Shown here one piece after another: positions 35,200 to 47,218 of a stretch of DNA of 64,000 nt; positions within the stretch are counted from its first letter, which is position 1, and every line of letters begins with the position of its first letter. The notes beneath the pieces are model-generated. The model was not told where the DNA came from. It saw only the letters and a program-made list of their open reading frames with translations, and searched no databases. Origin of the DNA: Buxus sempervirens (Eukaryota; Streptophyta; Magnoliopsida; Buxales; Buxaceae); contig OX387187.1 of assembly GCA_947561395.2 (NCBI GenBank), positions 21,123,829-21,187,828 of the forward strand. The letters run 5' to 3'. The translations under genes and the position numbers were made by a program.

Positions 35200-36540
35200 G
35201 AGAGCCAGAGACGGGATTGTTTGCGCTCTGTTAAAATAACGGAACGGAAGTAGCCAAAAACCGTTAGCTTTGCAACATTGTTAGGCCCAAGAAGGTAGAG
35301 GTTTTACCCAATTTAAAGTTTTTAAAGACGTTTGTCCTGGAGAAGGAGGGCATCTGGGTCCCTGTGTCTCGTAGACGCAAAGTACAGTATTATTTTGGCA
35401 CTCCAGTCCACATCTTAGACCATTCTCAGCACTTTTTTTTGGGGAGCATTTCTTCTGGAGCCAAAATTCAGTGGTTCAGTGAAACCACCGGCTAAAATGC
35501 ATTTTGGGATGTGGGCTCCACTATTGAAAAGTGACATCCATCCGCAAGTTTCATGATGGAACCACGTAGTGGCTCTAGATGAAACGGTCTCCTCTTTTTG
35601 AGAGCCAAACCAAGCCAAATTGTATTTTGTAGACCACACCAGGCAGGCTCTTCTCTAATCAGTCAACGCGAGTGTCTAGGGTTTTTTGTAGCACTCGCAT
35701 GCCATATGTGTGTTTGTGTTTATTGTGTGTAAAATAAAATTTTATATATGTATGGTCATGAGCTAGTCGTAGCCTTGATCAGGGATCTACTCTCGCATTC
35801 AACAAAATAAAGGGAGAACGCTCGGGATTCTACCTCCAGCTCAAAGAACCAGTTGTCTCACAGTGCAACTCATGTAAATCCAAGGACATTGCGCTCCCCT
35901 TTGGAGATAAGTGGTGGATGTGTGTGTACTCCTTCCCCAACAACCCCTAAATCCCGTAGCTGGCAATACCTGAGAATGATGTACAAAAAAATAAAAAAAT
36001 AAATAAAATTATATATTAGAATCATCCATTTTTTATTTATTTATTTTTGTTTATTTTGAGTATAAGGACTGTCATTAAAGTGTATGATTTAGGACGATGT
36101 ATTTAAGAGAAAAGAAAATTTTCAATCTAATTAAATAATCTAGCAATTTGATTGACATAATTATTTTCCAATTTGTCTCCTAAACCACTCAATAGGTGTT
36201 AGAGAACTGATGAAGGATTCAAATTCTATATAAAATAACCTCCAAAAGGAGTTTTGTCTGTAACCAACAATGTATTGCCACATTAACGACGAGGCCATAT
36301 CAGCTAGTCCCTCATGCTGGAAGATCTGCTGGTCCAACAATGGAAGGTGTGTACACATAGGCTTTATGCATCAATGTGGACACATACATCATCATTGGAC
36401 CAGCAGATCTTCCAGCCAAGGGCTCCAGCAGATTTCTAGTCATTAATGGCCACTATCATTTTTTTTTTCTCTTCCTTATAACGTAGAAACATTTTTTTTC
36501 TTTTTTCTTTTTTTTTTGTCTATTCATTGCAACCATTTGC
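35200..36540. other. Intergenic DNA
   Basis: No gene seen. It contains the foldback at 36317-36415 and T-rich runs near 36455-36520. The upstream part is presumably BRX promoter. Confidence 0.5.
36317..36415. repeat. Foldback with 20-bp perfect arms
   Basis: CTGGAAGATCTGCTGGTCCA at 36317-36336 is exactly complementary to 36396-36415. The pairing continues imperfectly inward for about 20 more bases (GTGTGTACAC against GTGTCCAC words), leaving a loop of about 20 bases. Confidence 0.85.
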
Positions 36541-36770
36541 TGATGTGGTGGCGGGTTGCCCAATTGGTAAAGGGGAGAGCCTAGGATGAACTATAAACTC
36601 GGTTGACATAGTTTCAAACCTTCTCCTATGTTGCATTTGCACCTTATATGATACATAAGCCTTGCAAGTGGTCACGTTTCTAGGGTTTACTCCCCTAAGA
36701 TGGGTTTAAAAGGCCCTGCTTAGGATACGTTCCATCCATGTTATGAAAACAAAAAATGAAAAAATAAAAA
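36541..36770 (+). mobile_element. tRNA-derived SINE
   Basis: GGTTGCCCAATTGGTAAAGG (36554-36573) fits a pol III A box and AGTTTCAAACC (36610-36620) a B box at the usual distance. A tRNA-unrelated body and an A-rich end (36748-36771) follow. No convincing flanking duplication was found. Confidence 0.65.
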
Positions 36771-36771
36771 A

Positions 36772-37999
36772 GACAATCGTTGTCATGTACCAAACAGTTT
36801 GGTCCAAACTGTTACTACCTGATGCCATTCCGACTGGAGCGGTCCCAATTCGGGACCAACCGAGATTATTCCTCCTTTAAAAAGAGGACATTGAACCGAC
36901 ATATTGGACCGCTACCCTCCAATCCTAAGTTGGACCACATGAAGACATGATCCGTACTAGTTCCATCCGATTCAGTAAACAATGGGCTGTTCTTTAACGA
37001 ATCCTAATATTCCTTCCTAAAAACAATATAAACGTTCAAAATCCAGTGCCAAGTCCCATTTATATTATTAAGTTTTACAAAAAAATTGGTTTAAAGGAGT
37101 TTCTTCTACAAATGGCACTTCTATATCCGCTAAGTCTGATAGACGGGATAATCCCTCTATCAATTAGGAGACAGTTATCGTGTATAAACGACTGGAAGTC
37201 TGGGACGTCTATTCGAATTTCGATGAACGGAAATCCATATGGGAATATATGAAGATTTTCAATCCCGTCAAGTATCTGAAGATTCTACAGAAATAAAAAA
37301 GCCTCGGTTCTTACGTGCATTTGTCCCAGCCAGCACGGTCAGAACCGCATCTGGTACGGTCAGGAGACATCGCTGACCGGACAACCGGATACACCAGTGA
37401 CAGATCGTACCATCCTGTCTTCCTGCAGTCGTCGACGCTGTAACCTTGCCAGAGAGAGGTAGAACTAATGGAAACCGGCTGTTGCTGGTTGTCAGTAATG
37501 TTTGGGTTACGTTGCTTTCGAAATGGGGAAGATGAGCTTTAACTTTAACTACTGTTATTGTCCTTGGCTTTATTCTCGGCGGGCGATGTGCGTCTTAAAG
37601 CAAAGGCTTTGCGTTGGGGGAACAAAACAGAGTCTGTCTTTCTCTTTCGACCGAGGTGCCACGTGTCGGAATCCCGGGTACTAGCCTTTCTCTAAAGGGG
37701 GTTCTACAAGATCTTCTTAAGGAAGAAAAGCATAGTCAAGGTCCAAAGCCATTCCAGCACCTAAATTAGATCTTTGGCAAAACTTATTCAAAATCTTACT
37801 TTTCTTCATCCTTTCCTAATACCAAGAGGTGTTTTTTATGACAAAAGTGCTATTCTGTTAATTGCTTTCGATGACATCAGCCTTTGGTTATATGATACTA
37901 GTAACTACTTTCAATGACATCAGTCATTGGATCTATGATTCCAATTCATAACATCAAACATTGGATCACATTGGGGACTTCAACCCGAGCGTCCATCTC
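36772..37999. other. Intergenic DNA
   Basis: No gene recognised. Short direct repeats of CTTTCAATGACATCAG-like sequence occur at 37868-37925. A CCACGTGTC G-box word lies near 37660, without an adjacent gene. Confidence 0.45.
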
Positions 38000-38151
38000 T
38001 GCACCCAAATTCTCATGCATTCTTGCACCCGCTCATTGTGATTGGTGCATTCATATTTCAAAGAATCATTTCATGACAAAGAAATGATTTTTTAAATGGA
38101 ATGCATCAATCACAATTGGCTTGTGCAAAGGTGCATGAGAAATTGGGTGCA
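38000..38151. mobile_element. Foldback MITE, 152 bp
   Basis: Arms 38000-38072 and 38081-38151 pair over about 70 bases with few mismatches: outer TGCACCCAA against TTGGGTGCA, then TCTCATGCA and ATTGTGATTG further in. The loop is about 8 bases. The flanking duplication is unclear, so the superfamily is open. Confidence 0.75.
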
Positions 38152-38371
38152 AATGATTTCTATTGAACTAGTGGCCCATTTTTTCCTATTTCTAGTTTTC
38201 CGCTTGCAAATATGATGGATATCTCGCTCGGAAGAAACGTGTCTTTAGTCTTGTAAAGTCTCGTATCAAACTAGGGAAAAGGCACGCGCTATGAGTGTAA
38301 CAAAACAATAGATAAGTGTGCAATTAATTGGGAGATCTATACTATTAATAAAAGGAAGAGGGGAGAATATT

Positions 38372-41300
38372 TGTAAAATCCCAAATTTTTCAGAATTTTT
38401 AATTAAATAAATATTTGAATAATTAAATGTGACCGTTACTAAAATTTGAGAATGAATTTATATATGTAATCACATGGATGGAGGAGATCTGGAGTATGAA
38501 GTAGATCCAACCGTTGGATCATGAGATATTGGAGGTGAGTATAGTCTCCAGAGTTATTTTAAGTCTTATTAGTTAGTTGTATGATAGCTAATAGAGATGA
38601 GATACATGGGATAACCCATAATAAAATAGGGTTTCTCTTAATGTAGCATACGCTTGGATCGTATATACTGTTTGTCTCTGGCAGCTGAAGAGGGAGAACA
38701 CTGTGCAAAGGAGAGTTGCTGGTCGGAGAGCTCCTGTAAGCTAGAAGGAGCTATGTTTTGCTAAAAGGGGAGAGATTAGATCTTAAGCTAAGGAGACAAA
38801 AGAGGAATAAGGAGAGACAGCATTCTCTTGAGCAAACAAGAGGTAAGTAGCACACTGATTTGTCGTTAAATGTTGTTTATTGAGGTTTTGATCGAATAGC
38901 ATGTTTTGGAGTGTTGTATATATGATTTTGAATGTTATTAGAGATGATTATAATGTACAGAATAGGTTTTATTGCCTATAACGCATGTTTTGAGTTTTCT
39001 GAATTAACCGATGTTTGACGAACGCTCAACATGATCGCTTGAGCGATCCTGTTAAGCTTATCGACTGTAATTTCTATTAAATCAGTCGCTCAACACATTG
39101 CTTAAGCGATGGAGGTTGAGCGTCAGTTCAAAACTTATAAAATAATTAGGTCGCCCAACATGATTGCTTGAGCACCCGTGTTGTTTTCTAATCTAGACTT
39201 TAATACAAGATCACCCAACCGTTTCACTCGAATGTGTGGGTCGAGCGATCAACACAGGATTCTGAGTTTCTGAATTTTGAGGAAAATTATTTATTAAAAT
39301 GATTTCTAAAGATATTAAACCTATGTACCAACAAATATTAGGTGTTTACAAGCTGTTCTCACTGACCGTTTGATTAAAAATTATCTAATAAAAATTTTGG
39401 ATACGTTCTACTGTGTGTCCTATTTTGGTTATAAATGGAAAACTTGATTTGAGATGAATAAGATAATTTTACTCTGTATAAGTATGTATTTAAAGTGTTT
39501 TCAGTACTTGAAATTGTTAAAAAGGCTTTACACTAGATTTGGGTATGTTAAGTTACTTGTTGTATAGAGAATAAACTTTGAAAACCCTATATGCCACTAG
39601 GCCTTATTTTTGTTTTGCATTGATATTGAATGAGTTATAACTACTGGTGTCTAGTGGGCATAGTTGCATATGGATTCATAGGGTTAAGCTAGAGAGTGAA
39701 GAGGCCTTTCTTTGGTTGGTTATTACGAGTTTGCGTTCGCGCTTCCTTTGCAAGTTAGTTTGCATTAGGGGGTCTTCATATACAATAGGATTTCATTTCA
39801 GATACCAGTTGTTGGTGAGGTGCCCTGTATGTGTTGATTAGCGGCTATCCCCATGTTTAGATTCAGTGTCAGCATGCTTGGGTTGTACATGCCGAACTCC
39901 GTATTTCAATTATTGTTGTTGATACATGAATTTCGTGTACAATAAGTAGATGTCTAGGCCCCATATTTCGAATTCCAGTTGCTAGTATGAGGGTTGTGAT
40001 TACTAGCTTCGCTCATAAGTCACATGGTGGTGTAGACACCCCAAATTGCACTGCCAAATGAGAAAATAATAAAAACATGTAATTAGAGCTTAAAACAGGT
40101 CAAAAATGCATAAAAATTGACAAAACAGGCTTTGCCCGTATTTCCTTCACGGGCCAGTCACGCCCGAAAATTATCTACGGACAGGCGCGCCCGTAGTAAC
40201 AATACGGTCTCCGTTAGACCGTAAATCATTTACGGGCATTAAAGACACGTGCGAGTTTTGTCCTTCTCTCGATTTCCGAGCTTTATTTGAAGTCCAATAT
40301 ATCTTTAAACGAGCGAATTAAGTATTTTATTCGCTGAAGCCACCTTGGTTGGCTATAGATGGACATTATCTCTGTATTTCACTCTATCTTAAAGACCAGG
40401 CTATATCCTTCTGGACCAACCATGCCCCTGGGTGTGTCTATAAATAGAGGCTCTTTCCTCTAGTTAGAGGCCACGAAATTTTGAAGAATCAAAAGCTCCA
40501 AGAGAAGGAAAGGAATCCCTGCTGCTCTGCCTGCTCAATCCAGGTAAGTCCCCTATCCCTTGTTATTTTTTGTCTTCAATTCTAGATGTAATAGGATCAT
40601 CTTTATTGCTGTAGAATAAGGCCATATCTGTTTTTGTATTCCTAAACTTGTCTCTAAGTACCTCAAGGGTCTCTCTAGCCGTAAAACGTGAAGAGAGAAC
40701 TAGGGGAAAGGGGAACAGGTGGATCCCTAGAATAGTACCCCATATCTGTTTTTTTCTTTTAGAATAAAGCCTCTGATTGTGTTTGTGTAACCAAACCTAT
40801 CTCCAAGTACCTCAAGAGTCTCTCTAACCGTAAAACGTGAAGAGAGAACTAGGGGAAAAGAGAACAGGTGGATCCGTAAGGTAGACCCCCATGTGCTCTA
40901 ATATGTGAGATGTGGCTGTTTTAAATATCTTGATCATGTTTTAATGCTTTTATGATGAATCTGAATGAATAACATGAATCCAGGATGTTTATAGCATGAG
41001 ATCCCCACTATTTTCCAAAATTTGGATTTTTGCCACTTTTGCACCTACAGCACTATTTTCGTGATTTTTGTGATTTTAGGCTAGGATCCGGGATTTATCA
41101 TGATCAATATGGTAGATCTGAATCCAAAAGCCTGAAAATAAAATCTAGGGTTTCATGAGATGATTTTTAAATCGTTTTTAATTATTGAGAGAAGACCCTA
41201 CGGTCTAAATTCTCCCCTTTTGGTGTTTTTCATCAACGTGGGTATTTTTGGTTTTGATTTTCAGATTTAATGTGAAATTTGGGCTTTATCTATGTCCTGG

Positions 41301-42612
41301 ACTATTCAATTTCAATTTTGAAATATTTTATAAAAATCATATTTTTCTAGATTTCTAGAATTTTGACTTGAATCCAGATTTTTGGATTTTTCACTTTAAA
41401 TTGATTTTATTTGATTTTATCTCAATTTTATGTTGATCATGAAACCCTAAGAATGATATGATCATATTTGATAGTTCTGGATCAATCAGACTATTCATAT
41501 GAAAAAAAAACCATATATTTTTGCCTTTTTTGTGATTTTTGTGATTTTTATAGCAAGCTTTTTCCTTTATTTTTAACATGAACAATGCCTGGCAACCACC
41601 TTGTGTGGATGAATAGGGGTGCCTAACACCTTCCCCTGTTCATAACTTAATCCCCTTACCCATCTCTGGTTGTTTTTTAAAGAAGGGATATTTGGCCCTA
41701 AAATTGCCTTTTGTGCTTATTTGATATTTTGGTGTCCATTCACACCTAGATTGAATGGTGGCGACTCTTTGTTTTATATAATCCCGTGTGATGATTGAGG
41801 AAACCATGGAAATTGATTTTTTCCCATGTCTCACAGGTGGCATTGTGAACGGTGAGTGTCTTTTCAAATGCCAACTTTTCTTCATAAGTTCTACAGTATT
41901 CTGTGATGGTTGAATTTTGGGTATGGTTTATGCACTTTAGGATATACGGTTGACATTTTATATACAATGGTAAATTCGACTTATGTATTAAGAATTACAA
42001 TAATAGGATAGTTGCCATGATTATGATGGCCGGCAATATCCTCAGATTAGAGGCAGTTCTTACTTGGTGAATTGCTTTTATTTGAGTACTAATTTATTGT
42101 CGTGATTGTATCGTGATTACTTGATTACTTTTATCGAGCATGTAAGCATGATTATTTTTATATATAATTATTTATTCATGCATAGTGTTACCTACTAGAA
42201 TATTCGTATATCATCTGTGTGTTGTTTTGTTTTGTTTTCCAGCTAATCTATGTGAGGGCGACTTGGGGGTTGGTTATACTTAGGAAGAGATTGCTGATTT
42301 TCACCCGGAGGATTATTATTACCTCAAGTAGACTTTTTTTGGAGGTTGTTACAGATGATACTTTTATTTGTTACTATATGTTTTGGATGAACCCATTTTT
42401 ACCAAACTTATGATTTATTTTTTATGTGATGATTTAGATGATACATTTATCCACACTTATTGGTTATATTGATGATTATCTTTTGCACTCTAATATTAAT
42501 TGGTATTTATTATGAATTTAATGTCTCGTATTTAGTTTGTTTTAGGCCTAGTAGCACTTTAGATACGAGTTTAGTGCTCGTTTTGCATAGACCCCGGGTT
42601 CGAGGCGTTACA
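38372..42612 (+). mobile_element. Family-1 LTR-like element carrying a nested solo LTR
   Basis: It starts TGTAAAATCCC and ends GTTCGAGGCGTTACA, flanked by ATATT (38367-38371, 42613-42617). Without the nested 40031-41835 element it is about 2.43 kb, the family size. It holds GAG/GTAAGT near 38840, palindromic modules at 39013-39255 and the T/G tract ending CAG near 42241. No protein. Confidence 0.9.
40031..41835 (+). mobile_element. Family-2 solo LTR (Tat-like Ty3/Gypsy)
   Basis: It starts TGTAGACACCCCAAATTGC and ends CCATGTCTCACA, flanked by GGTGG (40026-40030, 41836-41840). Its 1805 bp equal the length of the 3' LTR of the complete element at 47974-58995. A half-site array (40134-40237), a TATA box (40439-40447), a GTAAGT near 40543 and two tandem copies of a block with AGCCGTAAAACGTGAAGAG follow in order. 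GGTGGCGACTC lies near the end. Older than the 47974 element, judging by its divergence from it. Confidence 0.92.
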
Positions 42613-43034
42613 ATATTCCCCCTAGATTCTAACCTCCCTTTTTTTTTTCCCTAACTATTGCCCTGCCCAACTAAAACAATCCAAAACTATACACCCCTAC
42701 CCCTTTCCTTATTTGAATTTAAATCATCACTAAATTATATGCTACATTTAAGGTGAGACGTGTAGTATGCACGGCCCACCACTAGTAAAATAAAAAATAA
42801 AAAAGTAAAAATAAGGATATTTTGGACAATAGTAGGTAGTTATATATATGGAGATAAAAGTAAATAAAAGTTAAGGACATATGAGACAATAGTGGGTAGT
42901 TATAACCCTGTAAGTAATTACTTAGGAGATAAAAGTGATTAGAGTTTTGATTATAGTTTAAAGTATGAGGCAATTTGGTGATCAAATCTCAGTAGATCAA
43001 GAGTCTTAAGGGTTCTCTTTATAATAGTATAGAT

Positions 43035-43566
43035 GAGATATTGCACGCTAACATTGTATGATGTCACTAAAGAGATGTCTACAAATGGATTGACATTCTT
43101 TGAACTATTTAATTGCATTTAGGGCTGATCATTGGGTAGGCTTGGGTGGGTTTGGGCCAGGCCAGAGGTCACATATAAGTGATATGGTCTTTGTCTAAGC
43201 CCACCCAGCCTAATGATCAGGCTTGCGATTAATGACCAAACCCGTTCAATGAACACACTAAAATGCCCAAGCCCAACCAAGCCTACCAACAATAATCACT
43301 TGGACATCTAATTTTACACTTCGGAAGAAGGCAAAAATACTAATCTTTTTTTTTATGATAATTAAAAAAAAATGTTGAGGGGAAATTTTAGTTGCCAACT
43401 AAAAGTATTACCATTTTGAAGAAGAAATGGAAGAATAATGATTTATGGAATAGATATAAAGTCGTTTAAATGGTTAAACTTCAGGCCGTGTCTGGCTGGG
43501 CCGGCATTTTTATTTTTGACCAAACCCGTCCAAAAATTTTCAGGCTTTTAAAAAACAATCTCAGCT
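43035..43566. other. Non-coding spacer
   Basis: Low-complexity sequence rich in GGGTTTGGGC / GCCCAAGCCC words (43130-43310). No gene or element end is recognised. Confidence 0.4.
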
Positions 43567-43775
43567 CCCCCCCCCCCCCCCCCCCCCCCCCAGGATGTGG
43601 ATAGAATTCATACAAATCAGACGACATGAGGCCCTATCAATTTTCTCCGATATTCGATGGGCTCCTTGCTGACGATTACACCATGTAAACGGAGGCCCTT
43701 CATTGGCACCTCAATCAGGTTACACCTATCAAGAAAAGTTTGAAATGCTTCCACTTGGCGCTTTGAAAGTCTTAG

Positions 43776-43806
<31 letters not shown>
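43567..43806. repeat. Two poly-C tracts flanking a duplicated ~185-bp segment
   Basis: Runs of C at 43567-43591 (25) and 43776-43806 (31). The DNA after each (from 43592 and from 43811) is the same LINE endonuclease sequence with very few differences. Only the second copy continues into the rest of the LINE. Confidence 0.85.
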
Positions 43807-44810
43807 ACACCAGGATGTGGATAGAATTCATACAAATCAGACGACATGAGGCCCTATCAATTTTCGATATTCGATGGGCTCCTTGCTGACGATTACACCA
43901 TGTAAACGGGGGCCCTTCATTGGCACCTCAATCAGGTTACACCTATCAAGAAAAGTTTGAAATGCTTCCACTTGGCGCTTTGAAAGTCTTAGACCACCTC
44001 TTTTTTCAGACTGCTCTTTCATTGCGTTGAAATCCCCGCATAACATCCAAGGTGATGCAAAAGTGTAAGCTTGATGTTCCAAGTATCTCCATTGAGATGA
44101 CTGTATTTCAAATCTGCTGCTGGCATGTACGAATACAAGGATCCAGGAGAACCCTTGATGAGCAACTTGCAATATAACATACCAGTCATTTGAAGCCAAT
44201 ACCATAATATCCACCACCTGCATCCATAGAACGAGAATACCTTCTCTACGATTAGCAGTAGGAATGATAAAAAATTATTAAGACCGAGTTTTCTTGCTAC
44301 TTTTTCTGATAATTTTGTATTTGCTAAAGTTTCAGATAACAAAAGGATTTGCGGTTTATGCCGCCAAAACAGTTCCTGCAAATGGGCTTGGGTAATAGCC
44401 TGTCCCAGGCCATTGCAGTTCCAAAAAAGAACCTTCCGGGGGAGAATCCGATATATCACGAATTTGCAGGGAGGAGGTAGAAGTAGAGAGTTTCCGTTTC
44501 TTAATGAGGTCTCCATCTCCTCAACCTGTCCTGTTTCTCAGAAGTCTGCTCTCAGGTTTCTTAATAGAGAGTTTGAGACTTGTCCATTAACAGGTGGGCT
44601 TGATCGACATCTTTTTAGGATAATTGGTGAATTTTGCGATTAATTGATGGTGTTAATTGGTAAGCTGCGACTTGGACAGTGTTCCCGTCTACAAAATCAC
44701 CAAGCTTGAAACCCATGACTTCCATGGGAAACCCACCTCTTCCTGTTATCAAAAACCCCAATCCAATAAATTTCATATCTAGTAAACATCTGAAACCCCA
44801 AATCACAACA
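43592..44810 (-). mobile_element. L1-type LINE fragment (ORF1 end and endonuclease)
   Basis: On the minus strand, 44806-44615 encodes a stretch with GGFPMEVMGFKLGDFVDGNT, of the kind found in plant LINE ORF1. Next comes VLFWNCNGLGQAITQAHLQE (about 44430-44370), the endonuclease start. It continues as LLLSETLANTKL and WMLCGDFNAMKEQSEKRGG (about 44045-43990). No reverse transcriptase remains; the sequence stops at the poly-C tracts. Frames are broken. It is a different subfamily from the LINE at 1-7244. Confidence 0.8.
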
Positions 44811-45085
44811 ACAATTATATGAAGGATTTTAAATACTCTGCAACCTCTCCATTCCTTCTGTTCTCTGTAGTATTACTCAATTAAAAAACTATGATCTCTC
44901 ATCCAAATTTTCTTTATCTACCCTCCTCTTGTCTCATTTCCAAGTAATTACATACAGACAGGGGCAAAACCCACACCAATTCTCATCTGAATTTTATTTT
45001 AGAGATAATCTCAACTACACATGAAATAAAATTAAAAAAAAAACAAAGAACTAAGAGAGAGAAAGAGGGGATTGGGGTTTCTATT
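44811..45085. other. Spacer and probable 3' UTR of the PAM68-family gene
   Basis: AT-rich, no coding signal. Lies immediately downstream of the minus-strand gene. Confidence 0.4.
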
Positions 45086-45676
45086 CTACTTCTTTCCTGA
45101 TCTGCCCCGTAGAGATTGCCAGAACACAGGCCAATTCTTCTGAGCCTCAGTCCATCCCAAGAGCGAACCTTCTCTCATGGGATCCCAACTGGAAGAAACA
45201 ATCCCATAACTCACACCCAGTAAAGCAGACCCAAAGAAGAAGAAGGAGACTATGAAAGGAACCCAACTGGGAACATCAATCTTCAACCCCACCTTCAAAT
45301 AATAGAAGAAAGTAAAGAACAACAGCCCAATGAAGAGAGGGATCCCCACAGAGAATCCCATCCTGTTCATCATCCTGTTCGTCACTATCTCCGGTATTAC
45401 GCCTTCGTCCTCCTCCGCCACCCCATCATCATCATCGTCTTCGTTTCCATTCTTTCCACCATCCTTCTTTCTCTTTTTCGTTTCATTCTTCTTTGGCAAA
45501 GGTCCGAAGCCTCTTGGGCTCTTCAATGCGGCCGTCGCTCGAGCAGAATGAGAAAAGTAAGATTGGTTCAAAGGGACTTTCGATGTGATGACAAGAAAAT
45601 GAGAGATGAGCTTGGTTCGAATGGATAGAGAAGGAGATTTGAAGGGTGGGGTGTGTAGAAATGAGCAGGACTCCAT
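45086..45676 (-). CDS. PAM68: PAM68-family chloroplast thylakoid assembly factor
   Basis: A single uninterrupted exon of 196 residues. Residues 1 to about 47 are rich in Ser, Lys and Arg and poor in acids, as expected of a chloroplast transit peptide. A basic KKNETKKRKK stretch (62-71) and an acidic EDDDDD stretch (79-84) follow. The conserved core starts at about 94 (PEIVTNRMMNRMGFSVG). It has two membrane segments, about 108-130 and 138-160, joined by LKVGLKIDVPSWVP. After them comes the family signature SSSWDPMREGSLLGWTEAQK (162-181). PAM68 proteins work in thylakoid membranes in the assembly of photosystem II, and the PAM68-like branch in that of the NDH complex. Which branch this is cannot be decided here. 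The ATG at 45674-45676 gives a full transit peptide. No break seen. Confidence 0.9.
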   Translation of the reverse strand: MESCSFLHTPPFKSPSLSIRTKLISHFLVITSKVPLNQSYFSHSARATAALKSPRGFGPLPKKNETKKRKKDGGKNGNEDDDDDGVAEEDEGVIPEIVTNRMMNRMGFSVGIPLFIGLLFFTFFYYLKVGLKIDVPSWVPFIVSFFFFGSALLGVSYGIVSSSWDPMREGSLLGWTEAQKNWPVFWQSLRGRSGKK

Positions 45677-46664
45677 GATTTTACTTCAGTGTTTGGATTC
45701 TGAAGTGAAGATAGCCTGTGGACATCTCAACCTCGAAAGCTTATCCACCACAAAATGAGGTTTTTTTTTTTTGGTAAATACCACAAAATGAGTTCAGTCA
45801 AGTCAATTACAAACATAGCCTTCAATTCAGGAAGAGGACGAGGGAGGTTAAAGGGTAATAAAGTGATTCAGCTCATGGGCTCATAAGCCTTCAATTCAGG
45901 AAGAGGATGAGGGAGGTTAAATGGGAAAAAAGGGATTCGGCCCATGGGCTATACGTTGGGTTATATTTCTCAAAATTTTAATTTATAAATTAGCATCAAA
46001 TCTTGAAAATGAGAGAAAAAAAGTGAAAAAAAAAAAAAAAACTAGCCTAGTGCACAGCCTTATCCTCGGAAGCCCTTGGGCTATTTCTTGTGACTCAAAC
46101 TAGCAACGTTGAGGCTGCTATTGACTAACCTTGCCATTGCGCCAAGGCTCGCCTTCAGGGGAGAAAAGGAGTATGAGTTATTTTCTCATTTATTTCAGAT
46201 AAAAAAGTTGAGAAATAATAATAATAATAATCATCATCATCAAGATTTTGATTAGGTCCAATTATGAATTTATACAAAAGGATTCTTTTTTTTGTGGGAA
46301 TTCCCTATTAAGGAGGTGGAGTGGAGAAAATTTTTCGTCTTTCAATTGAACACTTTCCAAAACCGATCATATAAAATACAAGAAATTAACAAATAAAAGA
46401 TAAATAAGTATAAAAATGTCTGCAATTAAACAAATAGCTTAACAAAAGAATGGATCAGATAGAATTCTCCCTTCAATTCAAGATGGCAAACTTGGTTCCA
46501 AACAAGACCAAATGATTAGCAAGAAGCTTCAAAGGTAGAAAGGACGGCCCAAAGAAAAAATGAAGGTGATAATAAAGTTGCAAAAAGAGATGCATGTGAA
46601 GGAATTTGCAAATTGCAACGGAGTGCTAGGTACCTAAGATCAAATTTAAAGTTGAGGAAGTAAG
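45677..46664. other. Upstream region of the PAM68-family gene and spacer
   Basis: No TATA box is evident. A tandem duplication of about 70 bp occurs at 45815-45950 (AAGCCTTCAATTCAGGAAGA ... CATGGGCT twice). An ATAATA/ATCATC microsatellite is at 46217-46241. The rest is AT-rich and featureless to me. Confidence 0.5.
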
Positions 46665-47210
46665 TGTAGACACTCTAAATTGCATTATAAAAATCAGTGG
46701 ATGAATATACTTGAAGAAGTTTTTATGCAAGTGTGACCGGTTTTGAGTTTTGGTCATGAGAAGTTTTTATGTAACCGAGAAAAGTATAATCAGTCATTAA
46801 TGGATATGTTATAACCGAAATTAATTATCGGTTCAGAAGATGAGCTGGCATCATGAACCTTTGGCAATTATGCCACATCAATAATTGCACATGGTTCATA
46901 ACTGAATTTGAACCGATGGTAAATTTCGGTTATGAATATATCAATGTATAACCGAAATGTTAATTCGGTTATAGTGAGTTTTGTATGTAACCGACCTGTG
47001 TTTCAGTCATTAATGAAAACTCTCAATTTTGAAAATTGCTATGAGCTTGCTCTTATTTACCATCCAACCTTTCTTCGAAAGACTTGGATTGCCCAATTTG
47101 ACCTCCAAAATTGAATGAATACCTTCAATTCATGCTTTAGGCTTGAATTGGAACGATCTAGACACATTTTTGTGTCTACCCTTGGGACTTTTCTACCCTC
47201 AAGTTCGCTT

Positions 47211-47218
47211 ATAAATAG
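47211..47218 (+). promoter_or_regulatory. TATA box of the old family-2 LTR
   Basis: TATAAATA at the position equivalent to 40439 and 48379 in the other family-2 LTRs, followed by the same GGTCTCTCCTT-like word. Confidence 0.6.

Larger units (their letters stand above)
38335..43034. mobile_element. Short terminal-inverted-repeat element (~450 bp) split by a family-1 LTR
   Basis: The left end ATCTATACTATTAATAAAAG (38335-38354) is nearly the reverse complement of the right end CTTTATAATAGTATAGAT (43017-43034). Leaving out 38372-42617, the element is about 454 bp and non-coding. The ends resemble small non-autonomous Helitron-like or TIR elements of plants. The class is not decided. Confidence 0.5.
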
